Positions 1 to 8,431 of a stretch of 45,613 nt of DNA are shown here, piece after piece. Within the stretch, counting starts at the first letter, position 1, and each line of letters begins with the position of its first letter. The notes beneath the pieces were generated by a model. The model did no database searches. It saw only the letters and a list, made by a program, of their open reading frames with translations, and was not told where the DNA came from. The translations under genes and the position numbers were made by a program. The stretch comes from CAXDOZ01 sp963991145 (GTDB lineage Bacteria > Bacteroidota > Bacteroidia > Chitinophagales > JABDMM01): contig CAXDOZ010000008.1 in assembly GCA_963991145.1 (NCBI GenBank), positions 1 through 45,613 on the forward strand. Direction: 5' to 3'.

Positions 1-1203
1 ACTGGAGACCTCAGTTCTCAAACAATTCCTGCCAATGGGGATATTACTGGAGTTACTGCCGGAGCAGGAATAACAGGAGGAGGAACCACTGGTACCGTAA
101 CAGTCTCTGCAAATGCAAATAATGGTTTGAATGTAGATTTAGTTGCCGACGCAGTTCAGCTTGGAGGTGCTTTGATTGAAAATACCACCATTACTCAGGG
201 TGCATTCTCCATGATCTATAACCTCAATAGTACTGGAGATTTTAGTATTCAGGATAATGGTACAACTGTTGCTCAAGTACGAGATGATGGGTTATTTTTT
301 GTAGGAGATGACATGTACTGGCGTGATGGATCAGTTGGAGGGACTAATCTTATGTCATTAACCGATGATTCAGATGACGGACGCTTAAGAATCTATGAAA
401 ACGGAGCAACTTCTATTGACCTTGATGCAAACACTCAATTTATCTTCAATGAGCAGGGACTGGATAGAGACTTTAGAGTGGAATCTGATGGGAATGCAAA
501 TATGTTGAGAGTAGATGCGGCTCAAAATCGCGTTGGTATTGGTATTGGTACTCCATCAGCTGAATTGCATGTTTTTGAGGGACATAATGGGGTAGCTGAA
601 GTCTTTGCTACAGGTGTAACACAAGGTTCCGGTATGTTTTTCGCCGGTCAGTCAGCCACTTACGGTGGGGGCTTTGTTTACGATGGAGATGGAACTCCAG
701 CCTTAGTTGGAGGGGCCGATCGAGTTACCTTTTTCAGAAGGAACAATGGAACCGATACAGATGTGATGTCCTATGCCTATAATTGTAGCACTGTTAGAAT
801 CACCTCTTTGGCCGGTTCAGGTAACAGAATGGTTATTGCCAATGCCAATGGAGATTTATCTACCCAAAGTATTCCTGCAAATGGGGATATTACTGGAGTT
901 AATGCTGGAGATGGTCTAACTGGTGGTGGTACAGCAGGAACTGTAACGTTAAATGTTGTAGCTACAAATGGTCTTACTGATAATGCAAATGATGTAAGAT
1001 TGGGCGGTGTTCTAATTCAAAATACTACCATCACTCAGGGGAATTTCGGGATGAACTATAACATGAATGGAACTGGAGACTTTCAGATTCAGGATGCCGG
1101 AGTTCCTCACTTCACAGTATTGGATAACGGCTTAACCTACTTTGGCGATGACACATATTGGAGAGACGGGGCAACTAACAGTGGTGATATTTTAGGTCGT
1201 TAA
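1..1203 (+). CDS. Repeat-rich surface/tail-fibre-like protein, 5' part (partial, ends at in-frame TAA)
   Basis: The reading frame is open from the left edge, so the gene starts outside the window; the TTG at 127 is only an internal codon. The protein is built of modules seen in large secreted Bacteroidota proteins and phage tail-fibre-like proteins: an ITGVxAGxGLTGGGT motif, a GDFxIQDxG segment, a YWRDG segment and a VGIGxGTPSAELHV head motif. A module of about 282 residues repeats, as the motif at base 28 recurs at 874. The frame stops at TAA 1201-1203, but the same module pattern resumes in the same frame straight after it (YDSSDDG matching DDSDDG of the earlier copy). I therefore read this and the next entry as one gene broken by a nonsense codon. 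The exact function is unknown; an extracellular structural or adhesive role is inferred. Confidence 0.7.
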   Translation, partial: TGDLSSQTIPANGDITGVTAGAGITGGGTTGTVTVSANANNGLNVDLVADAVQLGGALIENTTITQGAFSMIYNLNSTGDFSIQDNGTTVAQVRDDGLFFVGDDMYWRDGSVGGTNLMSLTDDSDDGRLRIYENGATSIDLDANTQFIFNEQGLDRDFRVESDGNANMLRVDAAQNRVGIGIGTPSAELHVFEGHNGVAEVFATGVTQGSGMFFAGQSATYGGGFVYDGDGTPALVGGADRVTFFRRNNGTDTDVMSYAYNCSTVRITSLAGSGNRMVIANANGDLSTQSIPANGDITGVNAGDGLTGGGTAGTVTLNVVATNGLTDNANDVRLGGVLIQNTTITQGNFGMNYNMNGTGDFQIQDAGVPHFTVLDNGLTYFGDDTYWRDGATNSGDILGR

Positions 1204-1251
1204 TACGATTCAAGTGACGACGGTATCCTGGATCTGTATGAGAATAATGCT

Positions 1252-2520
1252 ATGAATATTCGACTTCACGCAAATGGTACAACCATTTTTAACAATCAGA
1301 ATATTTCTACGAATGATTTTAGAATTGAATCTGTTGGAGAGACCTATAACTTCTTTTCTGATGCGAGCACTAACCGCATTGGTATAGGGACAAATACTCC
1401 TCAAATGAAGCTTCAGATCAATGAAGCTGGAGGGAACTCCCTCAACCTGGTTAGGAATGATGGGACAACCACAACAAACGAGCAATTAGGAGGAATTGGA
1501 TTTGATGCAATAGATGGAGGCGTTGAAACAAGTTTTTTAAACTCACCAGCTTCTATTGTTGGCTTTGCCACAGAAGATTTTAGTACAATTGATAAGGGTG
1601 GGTATCTAACTTTCCGAACAAAAGCGACTAATGCTGATGCCGGAGTGGCAAATGTTGAGCGCATGCGTATCGAGGCCGACGGTGACGTTGGAATTGGTAT
1701 AACAAATCCTACTGCAAAACTTCAAATCGATGAGACGGGTAATTCAGCAGCTTTATATGTTCGCAACACATCAGCATCTACTTCTGGACAGTTAGTTAAT
1801 TTTCAAAGAACCCAAAATCCAGGATCAGCAAATGACATACTTCAAATTACTGTACCGTCAACCGCTCCAGCAGATTTTCAGTTTGTTGAATTTGACAGAG
1901 GAGGAAATGTAGAATTTGCTGTAGATGGTGACGGAGATGTAGATTTTAATGGAGCTCTTGAGCCAAATGGTCTTCCAGGTACATCCGGCCAATTTCTTCG
2001 TTCAAATGGGGCAAATGCTTCCCCAACATGGTCAGCAGTTTCTGGTGATAATCTTGGAAACCATACTGCTACTACCAATTTAAACATGGCAAATTTTCAG
2101 GTTACCAACGTAGATAAGGTTATAACCAGGGCAACATCAGATTATGACAAACTAAGAGTATATAACAGCAGTAATTATACGATAGGAATGGTTTCAGGTA
2201 ATACTTACGGTTATCTGAATGATTGGGCAATGACATTCACAATGAATAATGATGCTGATAGAGGCTGGATTTGGAGAGACGTTAATTACGCCTTATCTGA
2301 TGGTGCGATGAGTTTGACGACTCAAGGCTTTTTAAGTATCAAAGGTAAGATGCAGCTTACCCAGTCTGCAGGTGATGAGATGGTAATCATTAATGATGAT
2401 GTCTGGCAGCATTCTACCGGCAATCAGGACTTTGGCGCAGGAGGGGACTATTTTATAATGGCTTCGAGAGAAGGTTCCGGTGAAAGTGCTGGAATTTTTG
2501 GTGATGGTAATAACATTTGA
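1252..2520 (+). CDS. Continuation of the repeat-rich surface/tail-fibre-like protein (3' truncated)
   Basis: Same frame as the preceding entry, separated from it only by the TAA at 1201-1203; homology to the upstream module already begins at 1204, before the ATG at 1252. It holds two further GIGxxxPxxKLQI head motifs, a GTSGQFLRSNGANASPTW linker and a DNLGNHTATTNLNM segment, all common in secreted Bacteroidota proteins with fibre-like C-terminal domains. The protein ends abruptly after a GSGESAGIFGDGNN segment. Related proteins as I know them continue there into a further C-terminal region, so the C-terminus appears lost. Without an N-terminal signal this piece is probably not functional alone. 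Its end overlaps the convergent gene by 68 bases. Confidence 0.6.
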   Translation: MNIRLHANGTTIFNNQNISTNDFRIESVGETYNFFSDASTNRIGIGTNTPQMKLQINEAGGNSLNLVRNDGTTTTNEQLGGIGFDAIDGGVETSFLNSPASIVGFATEDFSTIDKGGYLTFRTKATNADAGVANVERMRIEADGDVGIGITNPTAKLQIDETGNSAALYVRNTSASTSGQLVNFQRTQNPGSANDILQITVPSTAPADFQFVEFDRGGNVEFAVDGDGDVDFNGALEPNGLPGTSGQFLRSNGANASPTWSAVSGDNLGNHTATTNLNMANFQVTNVDKVITRATSDYDKLRVYNSSNYTIGMVSGNTYGYLNDWAMTFTMNNDADRGWIWRDVNYALSDGAMSLTTQGFLSIKGKMQLTQSAGDEMVIINDDVWQHSTGNQDFGAGGDYFIMASREGSGESAGIFGDGNNI

Positions 2521-4072
2521 AAATCAGGACAAGGCTTAGTTTGTTGATCTCTAAATCATAGAATGTCTCAATTCCAACTGAGCCTTGTAGTTTTTGATCA
2601 CCACTTCCGTCAAAGGTTACTTTGCCCAGACGCTCTAAAAACTCACCACCAGAGTTATTCCAAAAGCCTTTAACTGTTATGTCATAATTTTCAGAAGAGT
2701 CAACATCCAGGGTGCTCTCGATTACCATATTGGTTACAATGATATCACCAGTAAGAGTTTTTACATTTCCTCCACTAGCTTGCAGATTGTAGTAAGTAGA
2801 GGCTTCAGGAACTTTAATTTCCTGATCTGTGATATCTGAATAATGCACGGTATTCCCGCTATCAGAGGCGAACAGATCTACACCAAATTCAGGTGCATAA
2901 ACGAAAAGATTCGCTCCTGTTTTATTTATGAATTCTCCTCCTTTACTTGTTTCACTTGAAAATCCGACCGTACCATAGTTTACAAGTGTCCCCTCAATCT
3001 CAACTCCTCCATTTACTCCAGATCCAAAGAACAAAATGTCAGCAGTATCAATAATGGTAATACTATCCTTGATTTGAATTTTAGCCTTATTATCAGAGCC
3101 TTCAAATTGAACCAAACCGTTCCCTGAAATATAGGTGCCATCTTCCTCGATCTCTAACTCTTTTTTAGTGATCAAATGAAATCCATTATTGACGTAGCTG
3201 TTCTTACACTCAAGATCTCTTTCATCCTGAATGAGAATTCCATCCTTTTCAATGGTGAAGTCTTCAAGTACAACTTTCCCGCCTTTCTCGAGATAGACTG
3301 AGTCTCCTGCGGAGATAACAACATTGGCCCGGTCTGTAGGTACCAGATTTATATCCCAGGTTGATGGATCAGTCCATTCTCCATCTTTCACAGAACGAAA
3401 CACCAATCCAACAGAACCAAGGAAGCAAAGGCCATCAATATCTGTACAACAACCATCTCCTGAAGATGTACAACCAAATATGTCGCCCCCATCATTATCA
3501 AAATTATCGTCAACGATGATAGTTCCATCACCTGTGATATCAACTTTGACACTTAATTCTTCCTCAACGAACATACTCCCATCAACTACAATTGTAGCAG
3601 GGTCGTCTTCCATTTTTACTAATGATTTGTTTGTGGCAGTAAAACTACCTCCTGGCTTGATTACGAATGTTGCCTTCTTTACAGTTACCACACATTCATC
3701 ACAAAAGAATTCTCCACTCAGGCAAAATGTCCCGCCATCTTCAATCTCCATATTAGCCTTTTTGTCAAGCTCAAGAGATCCTTCAACTATTAGTACTCCG
3801 CCACTTTTCACCTTGATTACCTTCTTCTCAAAAACCATATCAGCGGAGATCCAAACGGAATCATTGATCTCCATATCTTCCTTCACCTTACCATCATTGA
3901 TAAGTCGGGCATCTTGATTTGTTTTGTAACCTGGGGCACCAGAGGACCAATCTGCAGCTCTGTCCCAGTCGGGATTGTTTTTCACAGACTCAGTTATCTG
4001 AGCATTGATATCAAGGCCAATCAGGCAAATACTAAGTACGATAAGTAGCTTTGATAGGTAAAATCTCTTCAT
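2453..4072 (-). CDS. Secreted beta-helix-like surface protein, C-terminally truncated
   Basis: Starts with a clear signal peptide (MKRFYLSKLLIVLSICLIGLD, cleavage near INAQ). The mature protein is a run of short beta-strand repeats rich in D, G, E, V and K, such as KVKSGGVLIVEGSLELD and DGTIIVDDNFDNDGGDI. This is typical of large secreted right-handed beta-helix proteins of Bacteroidota. A DGEWTDPSTWDINLVPTD motif near residue 235 matches the G.WxDPxTW pattern of such proteins. The pattern holds up to FYDLEINK and is then replaced by low-complexity residues (IFKCYYHHQKFQHFHRNLLSKPL) encoded by the antisense of the neighbouring gene. No T9SS sorting tail remains, so export to the surface is doubtful. 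A 3' truncation by rearrangement is inferred. Substrate or partner unknown. Confidence 0.7.
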   Translation of the reverse strand: MKRFYLSKLLIVLSICLIGLDINAQITESVKNNPDWDRAADWSSGAPGYKTNQDARLINDGKVKEDMEINDSVWISADMVFEKKVIKVKSGGVLIVEGSLELDKKANMEIEDGGTFCLSGEFFCDECVVTVKKATFVIKPGGSFTATNKSLVKMEDDPATIVVDGSMFVEEELSVKVDITGDGTIIVDDNFDNDGGDIFGCTSSGDGCCTDIDGLCFLGSVGLVFRSVKDGEWTDPSTWDINLVPTDRANVVISAGDSVYLEKGGKVVLEDFTIEKDGILIQDERDLECKNSYVNNGFHLITKKELEIEEDGTYISGNGLVQFEGSDNKAKIQIKDSITIIDTADILFFGSGVNGGVEIEGTLVNYGTVGFSSETSKGGEFINKTGANLFVYAPEFGVDLFASDSGNTVHYSDITDQEIKVPEASTYYNLQASGGNVKTLTGDIIVTNMVIESTLDVDSSENYDITVKGFWNNSGGEFLERLGKVTFDGSGDQKLQGSVGIETFYDLEINKLSLVLIFKCYYHHQKFQHFHRNLLSKPL

Positions 4073-4237
4073 AAATCACGTTTTCTGCTCACATAAAAAT
4101 AACCAATCATGTATTTGTTTGATTGAGAAAGGCTAAAACCAAGCATTTTTAGCCATTAAGAGCATTGAATTTAAAGGAATACTGGCATAAATCTTACCTT
4201 CGCGCACGAAAGCAATTCATCACAAAAAAAATTGAAC

Positions 4238-5158
4238 ATGAAAGTTACCGTAGTAGGAGCTGGAGCGGTTGGCGCAAGCTGCGCAGAATACATCGCCATC
4301 AAGAACTTCGCTTCTGAAGTAGTACTTGTAGATATTAAAGAAGGATTCGCAGAAGGTAAAGCAATGGACCTTATGCAAACTGCTTCATTAAACGGTTTTG
4401 ACACTACTATCACAGGTAGTACAAACGATTACTCAAAAACTGCAAACTCTGACGTTGCAGTGATCACTTCAGGAATTCCCAGAAAGCCGGGAATGACTCG
4501 TGAAGAGCTAATTTCTACAAATGCCGGGATCGTAAAAACGGTTGCTGAAAACCTTATCAAGCATTCTCCAGAGGTGATCATCATCGTGGTTTCAAACCCT
4601 ATGGATACCATGACCTACCTTGCTCATCAGGCTACAGGTCTTCCAAAGAACAGAATCATTGGAATGGGAGGAGCACTTGATTCAGCTCGTTTCAAATACA
4701 GATTGGCTGAAGCTTTAGATGCTCCAATCTCTGATATTGACGGAATGGTTATTGGTGGTCACAGCGATACGGGAATGATTCCTCTTACTCGCCTTGCTAC
4801 CAGAAACAGTGTTCCTGTTTCAAAATTCATCAGCGATGATCGCATGGAGGAAGTTAAGCAGGCAACAAAAGTTGGTGGAGCTACATTGACAAAGCTTCTT
4901 GGAACTTCTGCATGGTATGCGCCAGGTGCTGCTGTTTCAGCATTGGTTCACGCTATCGCGAATGACTCAAAGAAAATGTTCCCTTGTTCATGCATGCTTG
5001 ATGGCGAGTATGGCCTGAACGATATCTGTATTGGAGTACCGGCACTTATTGGTGCAAACGGAATCGAATCAATCGTAGAGATCGATCTTACTAATACTGA
5101 GAAAGAAGAGCTAGCTAATAGTGCTGCAGCTGTTTCTAAAACAAACGGACTATTGTAG
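4238..5158 (+). CDS. mdh: Malate dehydrogenase (LDH-like type)
   Basis: Reversible NAD-dependent oxidation of malate to oxaloacetate, TCA cycle, cytoplasm. The product has 306 residues from the ATG at 4238; a TTG two codons upstream is less likely, since MKVTVVGAGAVGAS is the usual N-terminus. The Rossmann loop GAGAVG lies at residues 7-12, followed by VLVDI, whose acidic residue fixes NAD preference. The substrate loop IPRKPGMTREEL carries arginines as in malate rather than lactate dehydrogenases. SNPMD follows, and the catalytic histidine sits in IGGHSDT. Full length and intact. It stands alone between convergent and same-strand neighbours and is closed by a strong intrinsic terminator. Confidence 0.95.
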   Translation: MKVTVVGAGAVGASCAEYIAIKNFASEVVLVDIKEGFAEGKAMDLMQTASLNGFDTTITGSTNDYSKTANSDVAVITSGIPRKPGMTREELISTNAGIVKTVAENLIKHSPEVIIIVVSNPMDTMTYLAHQATGLPKNRIIGMGGALDSARFKYRLAEALDAPISDIDGMVIGGHSDTGMIPLTRLATRNSVPVSKFISDDRMEEVKQATKVGGATLTKLLGTSAWYAPGAAVSALVHAIANDSKKMFPCSCMLDGEYGLNDICIGVPALIGANGIESIVEIDLTNTEKEELANSAAAVSKTNGLL

Positions 5159-5176
5159 ACCAATGCTTATAAAAGG

Positions 5177-5208
5177 AAAAGCCCTGGTCTTCGATCAGGG
5201 CTTTTTTT
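5177..5208 (+). terminator. Intrinsic terminator of mdh, bidirectional
   Basis: AAAAGCCCTG pairs with CAGGGCTTTT around a nine-base loop, followed by a run of seven T on the plus strand. A-rich sequence on the other side also lets it act for the convergent lipoprotein gene ending at 5244. It begins 18 bases after the mdh stop. Confidence 0.85.
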
Positions 5209-5243
5209 ATTTCTGTTATTCTATTGGCCCTTCGGGCCGATTC

Positions 5244-6455
5244 TTATTTTCCCTTCCTATTCTTCCAATCACGCTTTCCAATTGTAGTTTCCACTTGAAG
5301 CTGGTCCTTATTTACTAGCTCAATGATTGATGTGACAGGTCTTTCGTAAACCCACCAGGGCCGCTGAGGATCTATCTCAACCTTGATTTTGGAGTCCTCT
5401 ATCCAGCTACAGCGAACTTCTCCAATGGCATGTCCTCTTTGATCATTAACATCCATTACAAACTGGCACTGAATCGTCCCTTCAAACTTATATCTAAGAT
5501 CGGGTAGGGCAGGATAGAAGTTCATCGTGAAGGTAGGGATGGAATCATTCCAGGATTGGGTGTAAGCTTGTTTCAATAATAGGTTCTCTCCATCTTTTTC
5601 GAATGAATAAACCTGCTCTCGATAAGAGTTTTGATTCTTCATTTGGACCTCATATTCATTATCGACTATCTCCCAATCCATCTGATAGGAATTGTCGGGT
5701 CCGACCATACTTAATCCTATCATTGACTCCATCAGTGAGTACGATGCCTTACTAATCCCACCTTGTGTTTGGGTTAAAAGCATATTGAAGGGCTTGATCC
5801 CCAATAGTTTTTTCAGCTTGTACTCTCTGTCATCGTAAGTCATATAGGCATACTTACCGAATCCTCTAGCCGGCATATCTAAAAGAGCCAATACCTGCCT
5901 TTGAGAGTGCCCCATAGTGGAACCATTCCGCTTTTTTAGTTTTGGCATCTTTCTCTTGCCAAAGAAATGGGCTAATACCTTTTCACCTTCGCTATTGGTG
6001 TATTTGAAATCCATTTCAATGAATTTCTCATCGCTCTGATCTGTGATCTCTATTTCAGAGATTGATTTGTTAAGTGGGATCTCCGGTAAGAATTCTGCCA
6101 GGTCAGCTCTATCTGTAATTAGATACTGGTCCAGATATGGATTTTTGGAGTCTTTGATTATCCAGGTACTGCTTCCATCGGGAAGATCGATCCTGGAGAT
6201 CTCATGCATGTCCCAAAGTGGGTGATTTGTAACGATAACAATATCCTGCTCATAGGTAACTCCAAAGATCTGGAAAGGAATGATAGGTGTTCCAAATTTG
6301 AGTTCACCATAGTTGATCTGGTTTCTGGGAATTTCTTCCAGGGATTGATATTCGTCTTCCTTTACCGTTGCTTTTTCAGGCAGCATTTTTTTTAAATTGC
6401 TACAAGCAGCGAGAAAGGAACTAAAGAACAAGACCAAAGCTAAAGTTCTAAGCAT
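5244..6455 (-). CDS. Uncharacterised outer-membrane-type lipoprotein
   Basis: 403 residues with a lipoprotein signal peptide: MLRTLALVLFFSSFLAAC, lipobox LAAC with Cys18, so the product is probably lipid-anchored. The mature part is mixed, with no motif I recognise; a GSTMGHSQRQVLALLDMPARGFG stretch (split here as GSTMGHSQRQV and LALLDMPARGFG) and several YDD/Y-rich strands stand out. It is the last gene of a minus-strand run of three exported proteins; the gap to the preceding outer-membrane gene is one base, so they are almost certainly co-transcribed. No function can be assigned. Being real is supported by length, signal and gene spacing. Confidence 0.75.
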   Translation of the reverse strand: MLRTLALVLFFSSFLAACSNLKKMLPEKATVKEDEYQSLEEIPRNQINYGELKFGTPIIPFQIFGVTYEQDIVIVTNHPLWDMHEISRIDLPDGSSTWIIKDSKNPYLDQYLITDRADLAEFLPEIPLNKSISEIEITDQSDEKFIEMDFKYTNSEGEKVLAHFFGKRKMPKLKKRNGSTMGHSQRQVLALLDMPARGFGKYAYMTYDDREYKLKKLLGIKPFNMLLTQTQGGISKASYSLMESMIGLSMVGPDNSYQMDWEIVDNEYEVQMKNQNSYREQVYSFEKDGENLLLKQAYTQSWNDSIPTFTMNFYPALPDLRYKFEGTIQCQFVMDVNDQRGHAIGEVRCSWIEDSKIKVEIDPQRPWWVYERPVTSIIELVNKDQLQVETTIGKRDWKNRKGK

Positions 6456-6456
6456 T

Positions 6457-7152
6457 TTAAAAACTTCCGAAGGTTAACTCGATTCCCCAGGTAAAGCCTG
6501 AGAACATTTTTGGAGCGGCAAAAACATTCTTTTTCTCAGTATAGAGTCCTTTGGATTTGCCCGTCAAATAGGAGAATCTGTACCCAATCGGGATGCCGAT
6601 CTTCATAGAAGAGCCAACTTTGAATTGGAATATGCCCATTACGTTGAAATTAAATCCAGAACCATTGGCGGTGAATTCCTCGAGCTCGAACCCTAGAACT
6701 CCAGTTGAGTCACTTGTAAGAACCAGATCATTGAAAGAGGCAATGGAGTACCCAATACCTGCTTTAAAGTTAGCCTGGAAGGTCTTTGCGGGGGCAATAT
6801 TCAACCCTACATTAATTCCGACTTCAATATTGTTGATATTGGTTGTAAGAGCGTCTTTATTGTTTGAGTATGGATTCACTGGAGTTTCGTCGGGGTTTGC
6901 CGATATCTCCGAGAAATAGTCAAAAAAGTATGGCTTAATAAGGGCGTTGAGGAAAGTACCTAACTGCAAGTTGTCGTTTACAATTACTCCCCCTTCAGCT
7001 GCCAGGTAATGATCATTTGAAAATTTAGCATTCGTTACGAAGTATTTAAGTCCACCGTAGCCGGTGATCCCATTCCTGTTTTGAGCGGAAGAGTTAAAGC
7101 TGAAGAATCCTAAAACAAGAAAAATTCCAATTAGTCTGATTGTGCTATTCAT
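6457..7152 (-). CDS. Outer-membrane beta-barrel protein (porin/OmpX-like fold)
   Basis: 231 residues. A signal peptide (MNSTIRLIGIFLVLGFFSFNSSAQ) is followed by alternating amphipathic strands such as GGLKYFVTNAKF, LQLGTFLNALIKPYFF, NIEVGINVGLNIAP and FQANFKAGIGYSI. It ends in WGIELTFGSF, a terminal strand closing on phenylalanine as in outer-membrane barrels. This is the general Bacteroidota small-barrel family; specific cargo or role is not visible. It lies between a secreted protein (gap two bases) and a lipoprotein (gap one base) in one operon, which suggests an envelope complex of three exported products. Confidence 0.75.
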   Translation of the reverse strand: MNSTIRLIGIFLVLGFFSFNSSAQNRNGITGYGGLKYFVTNAKFSNDHYLAAEGGVIVNDNLQLGTFLNALIKPYFFDYFSEISANPDETPVNPYSNNKDALTTNINNIEVGINVGLNIAPAKTFQANFKAGIGYSIASFNDLVLTSDSTGVLGFELEEFTANGSGFNFNVMGIFQFKVGSSMKIGIPIGYRFSYLTGKSKGLYTEKKNVFAAPKMFSGFTWGIELTFGSF

Positions 7153-7154
7153 GG

Positions 7155-8330
7155 TTATTGAAATTTTAGGATTGAAGAAACATCTACTACAGACTGGGCC
7201 TCATCGCTGGAAGCATCTTGATTCCAGCCCTTCCAAAATAATTTGGTGTCAGATTTTGCATGAAGAACCTCTGCATTTCTAAACTGTATCATTTTCAGAT
7301 TTACATCCAATAATGCATATCCACTCCTTCGCTTGGCAAAAGATGATTTGAACTTTGCAGTGGTGAACTCATCCATTCCTTTGGTCCATTCAACATACTT
7401 CATGTTGACTTGAGCGGTCATGTCCCCGGTTTTCTGACTGTACTCAATAGGGAAAACATTTAAATCAGATTCCAAAAGCCAATGCTCCGTATCCATTACA
7501 ATGGCCATTCCTGTAATTCCAATTGCGGATGTTGGGTAGTCATCATTTTGACCTGTAAGGGTTACGTACCGAGGTTCTTCTTTAACCTCAATTTTCGTAT
7601 CCCATTCATAGCTTCTTGTGGCTGAGGTTTTATCGTAGTCTAGAGTTGTGCTGTCATATGCAAAGAGCAAAACATGTAGGGTTAACTCGTAAGATGTTTT
7701 GTTTTTAAAGATGTTACACTCAATGGTCCTGCAGTTGGTAGCAAGATTGAAGTAAGATGTGAGTATAACCTGGCCAGTCTCGTCATTATAAAATGGCTCA
7801 TCAACCGCAAAGTAGCAGATCTTAAGCTGATCTGCTTTTCCTAAACTCCTTATCTCAAAGCCATTTAGTATGCTTCCATAATTTTCCTTGTCTTGCATCC
7901 AGGGCTCGATGTCGATATAGGTCATCTGCTCCTTTAACAGGAGATCTCCTTCAAGGCCATTTAATTGAATCTTTACCTCTGCTTCTTTAAAGACAACATC
8001 GGGAGATTCAACATAACTGAAGAAAGTAGCAGCAGTGGTGCTATCTGATCCTAGTCCTGTTGCACTTGTATGAACCGTTTGTGGGTATTCACCATCCATT
8101 TTGACATAGCTTCCTAGTCTGTTCAGACGGTGGTTGTAGGTCCAGGCATGCTCATAACCTCTCCAAATGAGAGCTTTATTGTAATCCAGAATCTCCTGAG
8201 AAAAACATGAGGTATTCTGAAAAAAGCAGAATAGGCTTAGGACAATACTAAATACGAGGCTCGATAGTCTATTTGGTGAAGCTTGAATTTCATCTAAATA
8301 CCTGCCGAGCGGTTGGTAGTGATGTTTCAT
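7155..8330 (-). CDS. Uncharacterised secreted protein, first gene of a three-gene envelope operon
   Basis: The frame is open to a TTG at 8387, but I place the start at the ATG at 8330 (MKHHYQPLGRYLDEIQASPN). A -7-like box (TACATTTTG, 8385-8393 on the minus strand) overlaps the longer start. A hydrophobic segment LSSLVFSIVLSLFCFF followed by a CFSQ-type site indicates export after a rather long charged N-region. The mature protein begins EILDYNKALIWRGYEHAWTYNHRLNRLGSYV and carries a WxxGWNQD segment near its end. I recognise no domain. It is spaced two bases from the downstream barrel gene. Function unknown. Confidence 0.65.
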   Translation of the reverse strand: MKHHYQPLGRYLDEIQASPNRLSSLVFSIVLSLFCFFQNTSCFSQEILDYNKALIWRGYEHAWTYNHRLNRLGSYVKMDGEYPQTVHTSATGLGSDSTTAATFFSYVESPDVVFKEAEVKIQLNGLEGDLLLKEQMTYIDIEPWMQDKENYGSILNGFEIRSLGKADQLKICYFAVDEPFYNDETGQVILTSYFNLATNCRTIECNIFKNKTSYELTLHVLLFAYDSTTLDYDKTSATRSYEWDTKIEVKEEPRYVTLTGQNDDYPTSAIGITGMAIVMDTEHWLLESDLNVFPIEYSQKTGDMTAQVNMKYVEWTKGMDEFTTAKFKSSFAKRRSGYALLDVNLKMIQFRNAEVLHAKSDTKLFWKGWNQDASSDEAQSVVDVSSILKFQ

Positions 8331-8403
8331 AGGCAAGGGTTTGTCGTTTAGGGTATTGCTGTGTTTTGTTATATGAAATATAGGCAAAATGTACTTTGGA
8401 TGT

Positions 8404-8430
8404 AAAAAACGGGAGCGAACTCCCGTTTTA
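8404..8430 (-). terminator. Intrinsic terminator after the FISUMP gene
   Basis: ACGGGAG pairs with CTCCCGT around a four-base loop, with a run of six T on the minus strand and TTTTATTT on the plus strand, so it can stop both directions. It starts just past the stop codon at 8432. Confidence 0.85.
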
Positions 8431-8431
8431 T

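Noticed and set aside
3324..3917. A long antisense reading frame of 197 codons inside the beta-helix surface gene
   Set aside because: It is the mirror of a repetitive low-complexity gene, Ser/Thr/Pro-rich as expected from the antisense of a D/G/E-rich coding strand, and has no family motif.
5226..5238. GGCCCTTCGGGCC hairpin next to the lipoprotein stop
   Set aside because: No T-run follows on either strand; the neighbouring bidirectional terminator at 5177-5208 explains termination better.
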